From Pseudoalteromonas luteoviolacea H33-S (lineage in GTDB: Bacteria; Pseudomonadota; Gammaproteobacteria; Enterobacterales; Alteromonadaceae): a stretch of 64,000 nt of DNA. The stretch spans positions 91,162 to 155,161 of the forward strand of contig NZ_AUXY01000072.1 of assembly GCF_001625695.1 (NCBI RefSeq), given 5' to 3'. The notes beneath the pieces were generated by a model, which was given only the letters and a program-made list of their open reading frames with translations, did not search any database and was not told the DNA's origin. Below, piece by piece: positions 54,866-64,000 of this stretch. Positions within the stretch are counted from its first letter, which is position 1. Each line of letters opens with the position of its first letter. A program made the position numbers and the translations under genes.

Positions 54866-57721
54866 ATGGCATTTAGAAATACATGCTGTATGTTGATGGT
54901 GATATTGGGATTCAGTTTTCAGGCCATGGCATCAGAGGTGTCTAATGAAATTCAGACACTGGAGCAACAAATAGGAAATATTGCTCACCTAGATAACTGG
55001 CAAGAACAAAAGATGGCTGCGGAGCAGCTATTAAACCATCCTCAACTGCAATTAAAGCAACGCTATGCTTTATTACAAAATATGGGGAATACGGCATTTT
55101 CTCTAGGTCGCTACAACGATGGCATCGGTTATTTTAAAACGCTCGAGTTGGCGCTAGATGAACAGGGAGAGCCACAGCTGCTGTTCAAGGCGATAAAAAT
55201 GCAGGGTGTTGGTTGGTATTATGCCGGTGGCTTTTCTGCAGCTAAAATTGACTATGAACGGGCCTTGGAACTTGCAAAAAATCACTCACCAGCCATAGAA
55301 GTGGCACACATTCAAAATAACCTCGGCTTAGCTAATTTAAAACTTCATGATTTATTAAACGCCCTTTCTGCATTTACTGAGGCGCACTCCTTGTATCAGT
55401 CACATGGCAACGAACAAGATGAGGCTGACATCATTCTGAATATTGCCAGTGTGTATATACGCCTGCTCCGTTATGAAAAAGCAGAAACCTTGTTACTTAA
55501 GGCCATTAAGCTGTTTGATAAATTGTCAGATGGACGCGGCATGGCATTAGCCCAAGCAAACTTAGGGGTCATTTACACTCAGACGGATAGACTCGAGGAA
55601 GCGCGCACATTTTTACAGCGCGCAGCTGATTATTATGAAGCTGCCAATGATGTCACATTTTTATCCTACGAGTATACGAACCTAGCGAGAGTGAGTATTG
55701 TTTTAGGTGAGTTTGAACGTGCCGAAGTGGAGGCAAATTTTGCGATTTATTATGCTGAAAAGTCGGAAAATTTAGAAAGTATGGCGCAGGCTCTGCACAT
55801 CAGAGCTCAGTTAGATTTCGTTCAAGGTAAGATTGTGTCGGCCATAGAGGCCGCTCAGCAGAGCATGGAAATCAGCTTGAAGTTAGGAGGTTCACTCCTT
55901 GCTAATCAATCCATGTCGATTCTTGCACTGGCAAAAGCCTCTCAAGGAGATACGGCACAAGCATTGTCGATTATGATTGAATACAATCGAGTACGCTCAA
56001 AACTACTTAACCAAGCTCTATTCAAAGAATCTGAAAAATACCAAAAGCAGTTTGAAGAGGGGGAGTTAAGCCAAGAACTTGCGAAACTAAAGCAAGCTCA
56101 GCAGCTACAAGAGTTGAAAAGTCATCAGCAACAGCAGTTGATTTGGATGGGTGGCTTGGTGGTTATTTTTGCGCTATTAGCATCTGTGGCATGGTATCGA
56201 CGTAGCCTAGAGCATAAAGCAAAGCTAGATTTGCGTCATGAAGTTGCACAGCGTACAGCAGAGCTGCAAAAAACGGCGGATCAGCTGCGCAATGCGAATC
56301 AAATCAAAAGCCAGTTTTTGGCAAATATTAGCCATGAAATCAGAACACCACTGACAGCTATTCTTGGCTACAGTGAGAATATGCTCAGAGAACACCAGCA
56401 TAATGTTGACCTTCAGGAGTCACTTGAGGTGCTGCATCGTCAGGGCGTGCACTTAAAAGAGTTGATCAGCGACGTACTAGATTTGAGCAAAATAGAGGCA
56501 GAGCAGCTTGAATTAGAAATGACCGAGTTTAATGTGGAGGCCCTACTCACTGATATTACCGATATGTTTCACCACCCTTGCATGGAAAAGTCACTTGAGT
56601 TAATTGTTGACCATCGACTTGAGACACCATATTGGGTTTGCTTGGATTATGTGAGGGTTAAGCAGGTGCTAATCAACTTGCTGAGCAATGCTATCAAGTT
56701 TACCAAAAAAGGGCATGTGGAACTGATCGCTGAACCCTCTGAAGAAGGGTTGTTATTTACAGTCAGTGATACAGGGATTGGTATGCCTGCTTCTCAGCTA
56801 GAAAAAATATTCGATTATTTTCAGCAGGGTGATAACAGTATTACACGACGATTTGGCGGTTCCGGACTAGGTTTAAGTTTATCTCAGCAACTAGCCACTA
56901 TGATGGGAGGGACCATCAGAGCCAGTAGTGAACTTCATATCGGAAGCTGCTTTTCGTTTTGGCTGCCTTGTCAGCGACTCAATGCCTCGCATTATCAGAG
57001 TGTTTCAGAGCAGTCTAGAATTGGTGTCAGTGCCATGTTTAGCGGCGAGGTCTTAGTTGCAGAAGATCATGATGATAACCGAGTACTATTTGAGCGTATT
57101 TTAGCTCAGCTAGGCGTTAAGGTTGAATCGGCCTGCAATGGTCGGGAAGCGGTTGAGAAATGTCTTAGTAGCTTTCCTGATTTGGTTTTGATGGATATAC
57201 AAATGCCTGAAATGGATGGATTGGAGGCGCTTAAGTTATTGCGTCAAGCTGGTTATGAAGGGCCTGTGTATGCGCTAACCGCCAATGTGATGGAGCATGA
57301 AATCAGCTATTACTTAGAGTATGGGTTTGCCGGTCATCTAAGTAAGCCTATTGAGCATAACAAATTAGTCACTGTTCTACACAGTGAATTAGATGAAGCA
57401 CTAGATGCACCATCTCATGATGATATAAGTATCGATATGACTGATTTAAGGCAAAGCTTTGCCTCAACATTGGAGCAAGAGCGATATAAGTTAATTGATC
57501 TGTGGCAAGACAATGATTATGACGGGCTACAGTATCATTGCCATAAAATCGCAGGGGCTGCTTTGGTATTTGGTTTTGTTGCAATAGCTGACATCGCTAA
57601 GCAATTTGAACAAGCACTCAAAGAGAAAAAAAGTGCACAATATCAGGATTTGTTTTTGATTTTGTGTGATGAACTCAAAGTGCAGGCGTATTCAGAACAG
57701 TTCGATGTCACTGGAGTCTAG
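54866..57721 (+). CDS. TPR-containing hybrid histidine kinase with receiver and HPt domains
   Basis: The 951-residue protein has a signal peptide, a periplasmic TPR array (about 35-400), a membrane helix near 430-447 and a coiled linker. Then come HisKA with His490 in ISHEIRTP and a HATPase domain ([14 protein letters not shown]). A receiver follows with Asp777 in [11 protein letters not shown], then an HPt domain with His893 in HKIAGAAL. So the whole His-Asp-His relay is in one chain, ready to pass phosphate to an outside response regulator. The peptide or protein sensed by the TPR array is unknown. It is not adjacent to a response-regulator gene; its 3' end overlaps the convergent chemotaxis transducer gene by 30 bp. 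Confidence 0.92.
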   Translation: MAFRNTCCMLMVILGFSFQAMASEVSNEIQTLEQQIGNIAHLDNWQEQKMAAEQLLNHPQLQLKQRYALLQNMGNTAFSLGRYNDGIGYFKTLELALDEQGEPQLLFKAIKMQGVGWYYAGGFSAAKIDYERALELAKNHSPAIEVAHIQNNLGLANLKLHDLLNALSAFTEAHSLYQSHGNEQDEADIILNIASVYIRLLRYEKAETLLLKAIKLFDKLSDGRGMALAQANLGVIYTQTDRLEEARTFLQRAADYYEAANDVTFLSYEYTNLARVSIVLGEFERAEVEANFAIYYAEKSENLESMAQALHIRAQLDFVQGKIVSAIEAAQQSMEISLKLGGSLLANQSMSILALAKASQGDTAQALSIMIEYNRVRSKLLNQALFKESEKYQKQFEEGELSQELAKLKQAQQLQELKSHQQQQLIWMGGLVVIFALLASVAWYRRSLEHKAKLDLRHEVAQRTAELQKTADQLRNANQIKSQFLANISHEIRTPLTAILGYSENMLREHQHNVDLQESLEVLHRQGVHLKELISDVLDLSKIEAEQLELEMTEFNVEALLTDITDMFHHPCMEKSLELIVDHRLETPYWVCLDYVRVKQVLINLLSNAIKFTKKGHVELIAEPSEEGLLFTVSDTGIGMPASQLEKIFDYFQQGDNSITRRFGGSGLGLSLSQQLATMMGGTIRASSELHIGSCFSFWLPCQRLNASHYQSVSEQSRIGVSAMFSGEVLVAEDHDDNRVLFERILAQLGVKVESACNGREAVEKCLSSFPDLVLMDIQMPEMDGLEALKLLRQAGYEGPVYALTANVMEHEISYYLEYGFAGHLSKPIEHNKLVTVLHSELDEALDAPSHDDISIDMTDLRQSFASTLEQERYKLIDLWQDNDYDGLQYHCHKIAGAALVFGFVAIADIAKQFEQALKEKKSAQYQDLFLILCDELKVQAYSEQFDVTGV

Positions 57722-58966
57722 ATCATCAGATTGTGAGCTAGGCTTTTTCTCTATTTCAGGTGCAGTCTGGTGTGTTCGGCTTTTATCTACTCGTGGATCT
57801 AAGTCAGGCTCAGGTGTTTCCGTTTTAAAAATACTGAGTTTGTCGTGAATACTCGAAGAGAGATTTAATAAATCAGCGCTTGAAACCGCTTGTATTTTAG
57901 AGCTAGATAAAGCGTCTGAATTGAGCTCGACCATGGACTCAATGCTTGACTGTGCCTCGTCAGAGACGACTTTTTGTTGGGATACCTGAGAATGGATGCT
58001 GTGCGACATGTCGTTGATTTCTAGCATAGCATGCTCTATTTGATCGACTTCTTTGGTTGACTCTTCAGATAGCTGAACGGTTTTATCTGTTTCTTCTAGT
58101 GCTAATAACATCAATGAATGCGCGCTATCCGTGCCAGCTTGAATTTTGCTGACCATTGCGCGAACTTCTTGCGTTGATTGACTGGTTCGCGCTGCTAAGT
58201 TACGTACTTCATCAGCGACAACAGCAAAGCCTCTTCCTTGTTCCCCCGCTCGAGCTGCTTCAATAGCGGCATTCAATGCCAATAAATTCGTTTGGTCTGC
58301 AATGGCATTGATAACGTCGATAACGCTACTGATTGCATCACTATCCGTCTTTAGCGTTTCAATCTGTGTGCTGGTTTGCCGAATATGATTCGCTAGGCTG
58401 AGTAAGCTCTGCTGGCTATTATCTGTATCGATACGGGTTTTTTTCACAGCTTCAGTTGCGCTTGCTACTGAGTTGTAGATTTTTTCTAAATTTTCATCGA
58501 GCTCTCGTGATACTACCAACATGCGATTGATTGAGGCTGCTAAGTCCTCGCCATGGGCATGTTGTATGGTGGCTTTTTGCGTCATTGACGCGTAGGTATC
58601 TCTCAAGTCATCCGCCATAGGGGATAGTCTAGCAGAGCAAGCGTACACTTCGCAGATAAGGTGCTCAATGGTGGCAAGACCCGCATTGAGGGCGAGACAA
58701 GTTTGCGGTAATTGCTTGTCCTTATCATCAAAGCGATAGGTTAAGTCTATTTGTGTATCACTGAGTAGCGCTTTGACTAAATTATCTAAGTAGCTGCCTT
58801 TGTTAGTATGCTTTGAAATCGTGAAATAGATGACGAAGGAGCTGATTAGCATTAAGGAACAAACAATAAGCGTGGTAGTAAAAGAAATATCAAAATAAAT
58901 GGCGCATAGTACCGTAATAATAATGTTGGCGGATGTAGTACTGACAACACCGACGTTTAAACGCAT
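57692..58966 (-). CDS. Methyl-accepting chemotaxis protein without periplasmic sensor domain
   Basis: The 424-residue protein has two membrane helices close together (about residues 11-32 and 35-52) with almost no periplasmic loop. A cytoplasmic linker and the MCP signalling domain follow, including the highly conserved hairpin tip [36 protein letters not shown]. It should link to CheA and CheW and report on something in the membrane or cytoplasm. There is no CheB/CheR pentapeptide at the C-terminus. The 3' end overlaps the TPR kinase gene. Confidence 0.93.
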   Translation of the reverse strand: MRLNVGVVSTTSANIIITVLCAIYFDISFTTTLIVCSLMLISSFVIYFTISKHTNKGSYLDNLVKALLSDTQIDLTYRFDDKDKQLPQTCLALNAGLATIEHLICEVYACSARLSPMADDLRDTYASMTQKATIQHAHGEDLAASINRMLVVSRELDENLEKIYNSVASATEAVKKTRIDTDNSQQSLLSLANHIRQTSTQIETLKTDSDAISSVIDVINAIADQTNLLALNAAIEAARAGEQGRGFAVVADEVRNLAARTSQSTQEVRAMVSKIQAGTDSAHSLMLLALEETDKTVQLSEESTKEVDQIEHAMLEINDMSHSIHSQVSQQKVVSDEAQSSIESMVELNSDALSSSKIQAVSSADLLNLSSSIHDKLSIFKTETPEPDLDPRVDKSRTHQTAPEIEKKPSSQSDDLDSSDIELF

Positions 58967-59070
58967 CTACTTGAAACTCCTTTCTATGAGCTTAAAAACG
59001 AAAGCTTTTTCCAGTTAGACTAATAGGTATAGTCTAGTTCAAAAAGAAATCCAAGTTGGTAATAGACGAA

Positions 59071-59097
59071 AAAAAACCTGCCGTAGCAGGTTCTTTT
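59071..59097 (-). terminator. Intrinsic terminator of rho
   Basis: A 7-bp stem AACCTGC/GCAGGTT (59075-59081 with 59086-59092) with a 4-nt loop is flanked by A tract and T tract, so it can terminate rho on the minus strand (eight A on the plus side become T). Confidence 0.85.
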
Positions 59098-59099
59098 TA

Positions 59100-60359
59100 T
59101 TATTTTCGCTTCATGGAGTCGAAGAATTCGTCATTCGTTTTACTCATCGATAGTTTATCGATAAGGAATTCCATGGCGTCAATTTCACTCATTTCATGTA
59201 CGATCTTACGTAAGATCCACATTTTTTGTAATTCGTCTGGCTTCGTTAGTAGTTCTTCGCGACGAGTACCTGAACGGTTGAAGTCTATTGCAGGGAAAAC
59301 ACGCTTTTCAGCAATCTTACGATTTAGGTGTAATTCCATGTTACCAGTACCTTTAAACTCTTCGTAGATGACTTCATCCATTTTTGAGCCGGTATCGATA
59401 AGTGCTGTTGCGATGATGGTCAAACTACCACCTTCTTCAACGTTACGTGCTGCACCAAAGAAACGTTTAGGTTTGTGTAGTGCATTTGCATCCACACCAC
59501 CTGTTAATACCTTACCTGATGAAGGGATAACGGTGTTGTATGCACGAGCTAAACGGGTGATTGAATCGAGTAGGATAACTACATCTTTTTTGTGTTCTAC
59601 AAGACGTTTTGCTTTCTCAATAACCATTTCTGCTACTTGCACGTGGCGGCTTGCTGGCTCATCAAATGTTGAGGCAACAACTTCACCTTGCACTAAGCGC
59701 TGCATCTCAGTTACTTCTTCCGGACGCTCATCAATAAGCAGTACCATTAAGGTCGCATCTGGGTTGTTGTATGAGATAGATTGCGCAATGTTTTGCAGTA
59801 ACATTGTTTTACCAGCTTTTGGTGGAGCAACGATAAGTGCGCGCTGACCCTTTCCGATTGGTGAAGCTAGATCTAAAACACGCGCAGTAATATCTTCAGT
59901 ACTGCCGTTACCGCGTTGCATAACTAAACGCTCATTCGCATGGATAGGCGTTAAGTTTTCAAATAAGATTTTTGTTCTTGAATTCTCTGGCTTGTCAAAG
60001 TTTACTTCGTTTACTTTTAGTAGTGCGAAGTAACGCTCGCCATCTTTAGGTGGACGGATCAGACCGCTAATTGAATCACCAGTACGCAAACTGAAGCGTC
60101 TGATTTGACTCGGCGATACATAGATGTCATCTGGTCCTGCTAAGTATGAAGCTTCGGAAGAGCGTAAAAAGCCAAAGCCGTCTTGGAGAATTTCTAAAAC
60201 ACCGCCGCCGTAAATGTTTTCGCCGCTTTTCGCATGCGCTTTCAAAATAGCAAAGATAATATCTTGTTTTCTTAGACGGGCTACGTTTTCGAGTCCCATT
60301 GACTCGGCAAGTTTTACAAGCTCATTTATTGACTTGTCTTTAAGTTCGCGTAAATGCAT
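59100..60359 (-). CDS. rho: Transcription termination factor Rho
   Basis: The 419-residue hexameric RNA-dependent ATPase has the N-terminal cold-shock-like RNA-binding domain (about 50-115, with [13 protein letters not shown]) and the RecA-type motor with the P-loop [15 protein letters not shown], and the Q and R loops ([20 protein letters not shown]). It terminates untranslated transcripts. Length equals E. coli Rho (419). It is followed by its own terminator and preceded by about 160 bp of leader before the trxA terminator, where autoregulation is common. Confidence 0.98.
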   Translation of the reverse strand: MHLRELKDKSINELVKLAESMGLENVARLRKQDIIFAILKAHAKSGENIYGGGVLEILQDGFGFLRSSEASYLAGPDDIYVSPSQIRRFSLRTGDSISGLIRPPKDGERYFALLKVNEVNFDKPENSRTKILFENLTPIHANERLVMQRGNGSTEDITARVLDLASPIGKGQRALIVAPPKAGKTMLLQNIAQSISYNNPDATLMVLLIDERPEEVTEMQRLVQGEVVASTFDEPASRHVQVAEMVIEKAKRLVEHKKDVVILLDSITRLARAYNTVIPSSGKVLTGGVDANALHKPKRFFGAARNVEEGGSLTIIATALIDTGSKMDEVIYEEFKGTGNMELHLNRKIAEKRVFPAIDFNRSGTRREELLTKPDELQKMWILRKIVHEMSEIDAMEFLIDKLSMSKTNDEFFDSMKRK

Positions 60360-60522
60360 ATTGGTGGGTTCTTTAATTAACGTTGTCTTCTCGTCGCACG
60401 AGGGATTGAGTTGATATTCGATAAAAGGTTAGTGGCTCTATAAGTTAGCAGCTAGCTAGCGAGTCGTCCAGTCTTTATACAAAAAATAAATCCATTTTAT
60501 GTGGGGGTTGTCGCTAGAAAGC

Positions 60523-60553
60523 AAAAACCCAAATACGGCGTATTTGGGTTTTT
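60523..60553 (-). terminator. Intrinsic terminator of trxA
   Basis: A perfect 14-bp stem (60523-60536 with 60540-60553) with a 3-nt loop ends in TTTTT on either strand. It lies 5 bp after the trxA stop on the minus strand. Confidence 0.92.
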
Positions 60554-60558
60554 AAATA

Positions 60559-60885
60559 TTAAACGTTATCGTTTAAGAACTCAACAAGTTGAGTTTTAGA
60601 TAATGCGCCTACCTTAGTTGCAGCAACCGCACCATCTTTGAAAAGAAGTAGTGTAGGAATACCACGAATACCAAATTTGCCAGGTGTCCCTGAGTTTTGG
60701 TCGATATTTAGTTTGCCGATGCTTACTTTACCAGCAAATTCTTCTGCTACTTCATCAAGAATTGGTGCAATCATCTTACAAGGGCCACACCACTCAGCCC
60801 AAAAGTCCACAAGAACTGGGCCGCTTGCATTTAGTACGTCAGCTTCAAAGCTATCGTCAGTTAGTTGAATTATTTTGTCGCTCAT
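60559..60885 (-). CDS. trxA: Thioredoxin 1
   Basis: The 108-residue protein has the active site WCGPC (Cys33, Cys36), the cis-Pro segment [11 protein letters not shown] and the usual length (109 in E. coli). It reduces disulfides in the cytosol with electrons from thioredoxin reductase and helps ribonucleotide reductase, among others. It lies between rho and rhlB; E. coli has the same order. A possible promoter on the minus strand has TTGCAA and TAAATA separated by 17 bp. Confidence 0.98.
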   Translation of the reverse strand: MSDKIIQLTDDSFEADVLNASGPVLVDFWAEWCGPCKMIAPILDEVAEEFAGKVSIGKLNIDQNSGTPGKFGIRGIPTLLLFKDGAVAATKVGALSKTQLVEFLNDNV

Positions 60886-60977
60886 TACGTTCTCCGATAG
60901 AAATTTGGCGAATTATTTAGTGCGTATTTAAACACTCTTGTTTCTTATTGCAAGTTTAAACGTTATGCTTTATTGCT

Positions 60978-62261
60978 ATGACTAAGACACATTTGACCAA
61001 CACGAAATTTTCAGACTTTGCTTTAGCACCGGAAGTGGTCGCCGGTTTAACAGCGAATGGCTTCGATCATTGTACGCCAATTCAAGCAAAGTGTATGCCT
61101 TACGTATGTGAAGGCAGGGACATTGCGGGTCAAGCGCAAACAGGAACAGGTAAAACATTGGCGTTCCTAACCGCGACTTGTCATCGTTTAATGCAAACGC
61201 AACCAGAGCAGCAAACTTCGGGACAACCGCGCGCCATTATCATGGCACCTACTCGAGAGCTTGCAATACAAATTCACAAAGATGCTCAAATTATCGCACC
61301 GCACTGTAAATTAAATCTAGGATTAGTATATGGTGGCGAAGAATACGAAAAACAACGGGCACAATTAGAAAAAGGTGTCGATATCTTAATTGGCACTACA
61401 GGCAGGCTCATTGATTTTTATAAACAAGGGGCATTTAACCTAAATAGCATCGAAGTTGTGGTACTTGATGAAGCCGATCGCATGTTTGATTTAGGCTTTA
61501 TTAAAGATATTCGCTATTTATTTAATCGTATGCCTGGTACACAAGATCGCATGAACTTATTGTTTTCTGCGACCTTGTCTTATCGAGTACAAGAACTGGC
61601 CTTCGAGCATATGCATAACCCCGTTCATGTTCAAATAGAACCTGATGTTAAAACGGGTAAACGCATCCAAGAGGAATTATTTCAGCCTTCGCAAGAGGAC
61701 AAATTGCCTTTACTTTTAACCTTAATCGAGGAAGAGTGGCCAGATAAAGCAATCGTTTTTGCTAATACCAAGCATAGCTGTGAAAACGTTTATGAGTGGT
61801 TAAAAGCGGATGGTCATCGTGTTGGTTTACTAACAGGTGATGTAAATCAAAAGAAGCGTCTATCTATTTTGACAAAGTTTACCAAAGGTGACTTAGATCT
61901 ATTGGTTGCTACTGACGTTGCTGCTCGAGGTTTGCATATTCCAGAAGTAAGTCATGTTTTTAATTTTGACCTACCAGATGATAGAGAAGATTACGTTCAC
62001 CGTATTGGGCGTACTGGTCGAGCTGGTGCATCAGGGCATGCAATAAGCTTTGCGTGTGAGCAATATGCATACAATCTACATGAGATAGAAGAATACATAG
62101 ATCATGCAATTCCAATCTCTCAATATGATAAGTCTGCATTGCTTGAGGACATAAAAGCACCGGCAAAACAACATCGCAGAAACTACCAGTCAGGCCCTAG
62201 AAAACGTGGCAACACTCGCCGACAGGGTAATTACCAAAAATCAGCGCCTAAACACGGTTAG
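60978..62261 (+). CDS. rhlB: ATP-dependent RNA helicase RhlB
   Basis: The 427-residue DEAD-box helicase has [18 protein letters not shown] (LDEADRMFD), SAT and [10 protein letters not shown] motifs, and a basic C-terminal tail (about 395-427) rich in Arg, Gly and Lys. RhlB is the helicase of the RNA degradosome, binding RNase E through its C-terminal domain. It is divergent from trxA and followed by gppA 30 bp downstream, as in E. coli, which supports the name over other helicases. Confidence 0.96.
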   Translation: MTKTHLTNTKFSDFALAPEVVAGLTANGFDHCTPIQAKCMPYVCEGRDIAGQAQTGTGKTLAFLTATCHRLMQTQPEQQTSGQPRAIIMAPTRELAIQIHKDAQIIAPHCKLNLGLVYGGEEYEKQRAQLEKGVDILIGTTGRLIDFYKQGAFNLNSIEVVVLDEADRMFDLGFIKDIRYLFNRMPGTQDRMNLLFSATLSYRVQELAFEHMHNPVHVQIEPDVKTGKRIQEELFQPSQEDKLPLLLTLIEEEWPDKAIVFANTKHSCENVYEWLKADGHRVGLLTGDVNQKKRLSILTKFTKGDLDLLVATDVAARGLHIPEVSHVFNFDLPDDREDYVHRIGRTGRAGASGHAISFACEQYAYNLHEIEEYIDHAIPISQYDKSALLEDIKAPAKQHRRNYQSGPRKRGNTRRQGNYQKSAPKHG

Positions 62262-62291
62262 AAGTAGTAAAGGTTAGTAGAGGTTACGAGC

Positions 62292-63794
62292 GTGGGATAT
62301 AACTCACCACTTAACAATGTATATGCTGTAATTGACTTGGGCTCTAATAGTTTTCATATGCTAATAGCGAAGCATATGGCTGGTGGAGTTCACACAATTG
62401 GCAGAGTAAAACGCAAAGTGAGATTAGCCGCAGGGCTGAATGAACAAAATGTGTTATCACAAGAAGCGATGGAACGCGGGTGGGAATGTCTGTCTTTATT
62501 TGCAGAACGACTACAGGATATTCCTGCGCAAAATATTAAAGTTGTTGCGACGGCCACATTGCGTTTAGCGACGAATGCGCAAGAGTTTAAGCAGCGAGCT
62601 GAAAGTATACTGAACCATAAGATTGAGATAATAAGTGGTGAATTAGAAGCTTGTACTATCTACAAAGGCGTTGCTCATACATCTGCTTGCCATGGTAAAC
62701 AACTTGTAGTTGATATAGGTGGTGCAAGCACTGAGATTGTGATTGGTAGAGGCTTTGATGCGCAGATTTATCAAAGCCTCAATATGGGCTGTGTTACTTA
62801 TCTCGAGAAATACTTTAAAGACGATAGGCTGAGTGATGAGAATTTTGCAAATTCAATCGCAGCAGCAAAGCAGATTATCGGTCCTCATGCTGAAGCTTTT
62901 CAACAAGTAGGTTGGGAGCTCGCAATCGGGGCTTCTGGCACAGTACAAGCTATCCAAGAGATATTTTCGGCGCTCGGCTTAGACGAATACCTATCACTTG
63001 ATAAGTTGTACCATATAAAAAGCCTTGCAATAGAATGTCAAGCGATCCCTCAGTTGGACCTTCCTGGCTTGAGTGAAGAAAGGCGACTCGTGTTTGTGTC
63101 TGGGCTGGCCATTCTCATTGCATTGTTTGAGTCACTGGAAATTGAATACATGGGTCTGGCAGGTGGTGCACTTCGTGAAGGTGTCCTGTATAGCATGATT
63201 GAAGACTTGAGTGTTGCTGATATAAGAAAGCGTACGTTAAATTGCTTTATTGCACGTTATCATGTGGATAATTTGCAGGCACAGCGTGTTTTTGAAATCA
63301 GCAATGGCTTTTTGAATCAACTTAAAGGCTATTGGTCTGTTGATATGTGCTTTGCTAGTGATGCATTAAAAGCTGCATCTGTGATGCATGAAATCGGTTT
63401 GTTAATAGATTTCAAAGAGTACCATCTTCATAGTGCCTATATATTGAATAACAGTGTGATGCCAGGCTATACACGCGCACAGAAACAGCTGGTAGCTGCG
63501 TTAGTTAGTTGTCATCGTTTAGATATAGATACAGATTCCTTTTCACAGCTAGGTGTGAATCAACATCTGGTTGAAATATTAATACGCCTATTGCGTATTG
63601 GCGTAATTTTATCGATGCGTCGACAGGATGATGTTTTACCAGAACTCTTTTTGACGGCATCAGAGCCAGAGACATTAACACTGACAATGCCAAAAAGCTG
63701 GTTAGAAGCACATCCACTTATGTGTACTGAGTTAGAGCAAGAAGCTCGTTACCAAGAAAAGTGCGGTTGGCTTTTGAAAGTAGAGAGTGAATAG
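62292..63794 (+). CDS. gppA: GppA/Ppx-family phosphatase
   Basis: The 500-residue protein has the ASKHA-fold signatures of the Ppx-GppA family: AVIDLGSNSFHMLIA (P-loop 1), VVDIGGASTEIVIG (P-loop 2) and a GASGTVQAI segment; the C-terminal half is the HD-like helical domain. GppA hydrolyses pppGpp to ppGpp and some members degrade polyphosphate; the gene order rhlB-gppA favours GppA over Ppx. The start is GTG 62292, preceded by AGGTTACGAGC. It is probably cotranscribed with rhlB. Confidence 0.93.
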   Translation: MGYNSPLNNVYAVIDLGSNSFHMLIAKHMAGGVHTIGRVKRKVRLAAGLNEQNVLSQEAMERGWECLSLFAERLQDIPAQNIKVVATATLRLATNAQEFKQRAESILNHKIEIISGELEACTIYKGVAHTSACHGKQLVVDIGGASTEIVIGRGFDAQIYQSLNMGCVTYLEKYFKDDRLSDENFANSIAAAKQIIGPHAEAFQQVGWELAIGASGTVQAIQEIFSALGLDEYLSLDKLYHIKSLAIECQAIPQLDLPGLSEERRLVFVSGLAILIALFESLEIEYMGLAGGALREGVLYSMIEDLSVADIRKRTLNCFIARYHVDNLQAQRVFEISNGFLNQLKGYWSVDMCFASDALKAASVMHEIGLLIDFKEYHLHSAYILNNSVMPGYTRAQKQLVAALVSCHRLDIDTDSFSQLGVNQHLVEILIRLLRIGVILSMRRQDDVLPELFLTASEPETLTLTMPKSWLEAHPLMCTELEQEARYQEKCGWLLKVESE

Positions 63795-63853
63795 CTTTTT
63801 TTGACGTAAAAACAACCAGAATAGAGTGTTTTTGGTTGGATTTTATTCGGTTG

Positions 63854-63913
63854 AGCGTTTTTTTGTTTTTTTATCTAAAAAACGCTTGATCAAAACTTTG
63901 AACTCCCTATAAT
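63854..63913 (+). promoter_or_regulatory. Strong promoter like those of rRNA or tRNA operons
   Basis: A -35 like TTGATC (63886-63891) and a -10 TATAAT (63908-63913) are 16 bp apart. The discriminator GCGCACC is G+C-rich, as at stringently controlled stable-RNA promoters, and the sequence CACTGACACGGAGCAAC after it is like the leader of gammaproteobacterial rrn operons. Upstream is an A+T-rich UP-like tract and a 10-bp inverted repeat (63854-63863 with 63877-63886). The RNA gene itself would lie beyond the window end. Confidence 0.65.
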
Positions 63914-64000
63914 GCGCACCCACTGACACGGAGCAACACACACAAAAGCAAGAAGCAAAGTGAAGGTTAAAGCCAAACGGAAAGCTTAATTGAAAATAAA

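Noticed and set aside
59368..59847. A 159-codon open frame on the plus strand opposite rho
   Set aside because: rho is certain on the other strand, and this frame is a shadow with no start signal.
1..64000. CRISPR arrays, prophage, integrons, transposases and toxin-antitoxin or defence modules
   Set aside because: I looked for repeated spacers, transposase and integrase motifs and small paired genes and saw none. The only tyrosine recombinase is the housekeeping XerC.

Overview
The window looks like ordinary chromosome of a marine gammaproteobacterium of the Alteromonadales, most likely Pseudoalteromonas or a close relative. This is inferred from moderate G+C, from gene neighbourhoods shared with gammaproteobacteria (lptM-lysA-dapF-DUF484-xerC-yigB, hemC-hemD/X-hemY, ubiD-fre, rho-trxA-rhlB-gppA), and from a secreted subtilase with a GlyGly-CTERM-like tail. 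I found no prophage, insertion sequence, integron, CRISPR array or recognisable defence island. Most of the window is housekeeping, signalling and envelope genes.

Layout. 1-2.4 kb: the end of an unidentified gene, a kynureninase-like PLP enzyme and an MBL-fold hydrolase. 2.5-2.75 kb: two serine tRNA genes with promoter and terminator, then about 540 bp without a gene that carries nested hairpins. 3.3-8.5 kb: lipid kinase, a DMT exporter divergent from a MocR-type regulator, YggN, a PA3496-like small protein and cytochrome c'. 8.85-12.95 kb: a 1364-residue secreted S8 protease. 13-18.2 kb: DUF2721 protein, a redoxin-like lipoprotein, YqaA, the folM-folE-folX tetrahydromonapterin genes, nadE and yceH. 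18.3-32.7 kb: a CHASE hybrid kinase, a penicillin-acylase-family enzyme, a diguanylate cyclase, a second DMT exporter, a MAPEG protein, RluF, two small or unknown proteins, a membrane-anchored retropepsin-like protein, an NAD-dependent sugar reductase-like SDR and a POT peptide transporter.

32.9-37.5 kb is a tightly packed leftward operon, lptM-lysA-dapF-DUF484-xerC-yigB, joining lysine and peptidoglycan precursor synthesis, LPS translocon maturation and chromosome dimer resolution. Diverging from it, 37.6-43.4 kb holds cyaY, an esterase, a DUF2914 protein and the haem genes hemC, a fused hemD-hemX and hemY. 43.5-52.6 kb holds adenosine deaminase, a CBS protein, fre and ubiD (flavin and ubiquinone metabolism), a PAS-GGDEF-EAL protein, a Sel1-like membrane protein and an M28 peptidase. 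52.8-63.8 kb holds RNA-centred genes (dbpA, rho, rhlB, and trxA/gppA) with a TPR hybrid kinase and a chemotaxis transducer between them. The last 120 bp carry a strong promoter with a GC-rich discriminator that resembles an rRNA or tRNA operon promoter.

No convincing new multi-gene system was seen. The points most worth a second look are the HemD-HemX fusion with a relic internal start, gene-free stretches with competing or tandem hairpins (2.83-2.90 kb and 26.28-26.39 kb), the MocR/exporter pair with repeated operator-like sites, an unassigned methyltransferase-like protein at 28.2 kb, and a redoxin-like lipoprotein whose second active-site cysteine is a serine.
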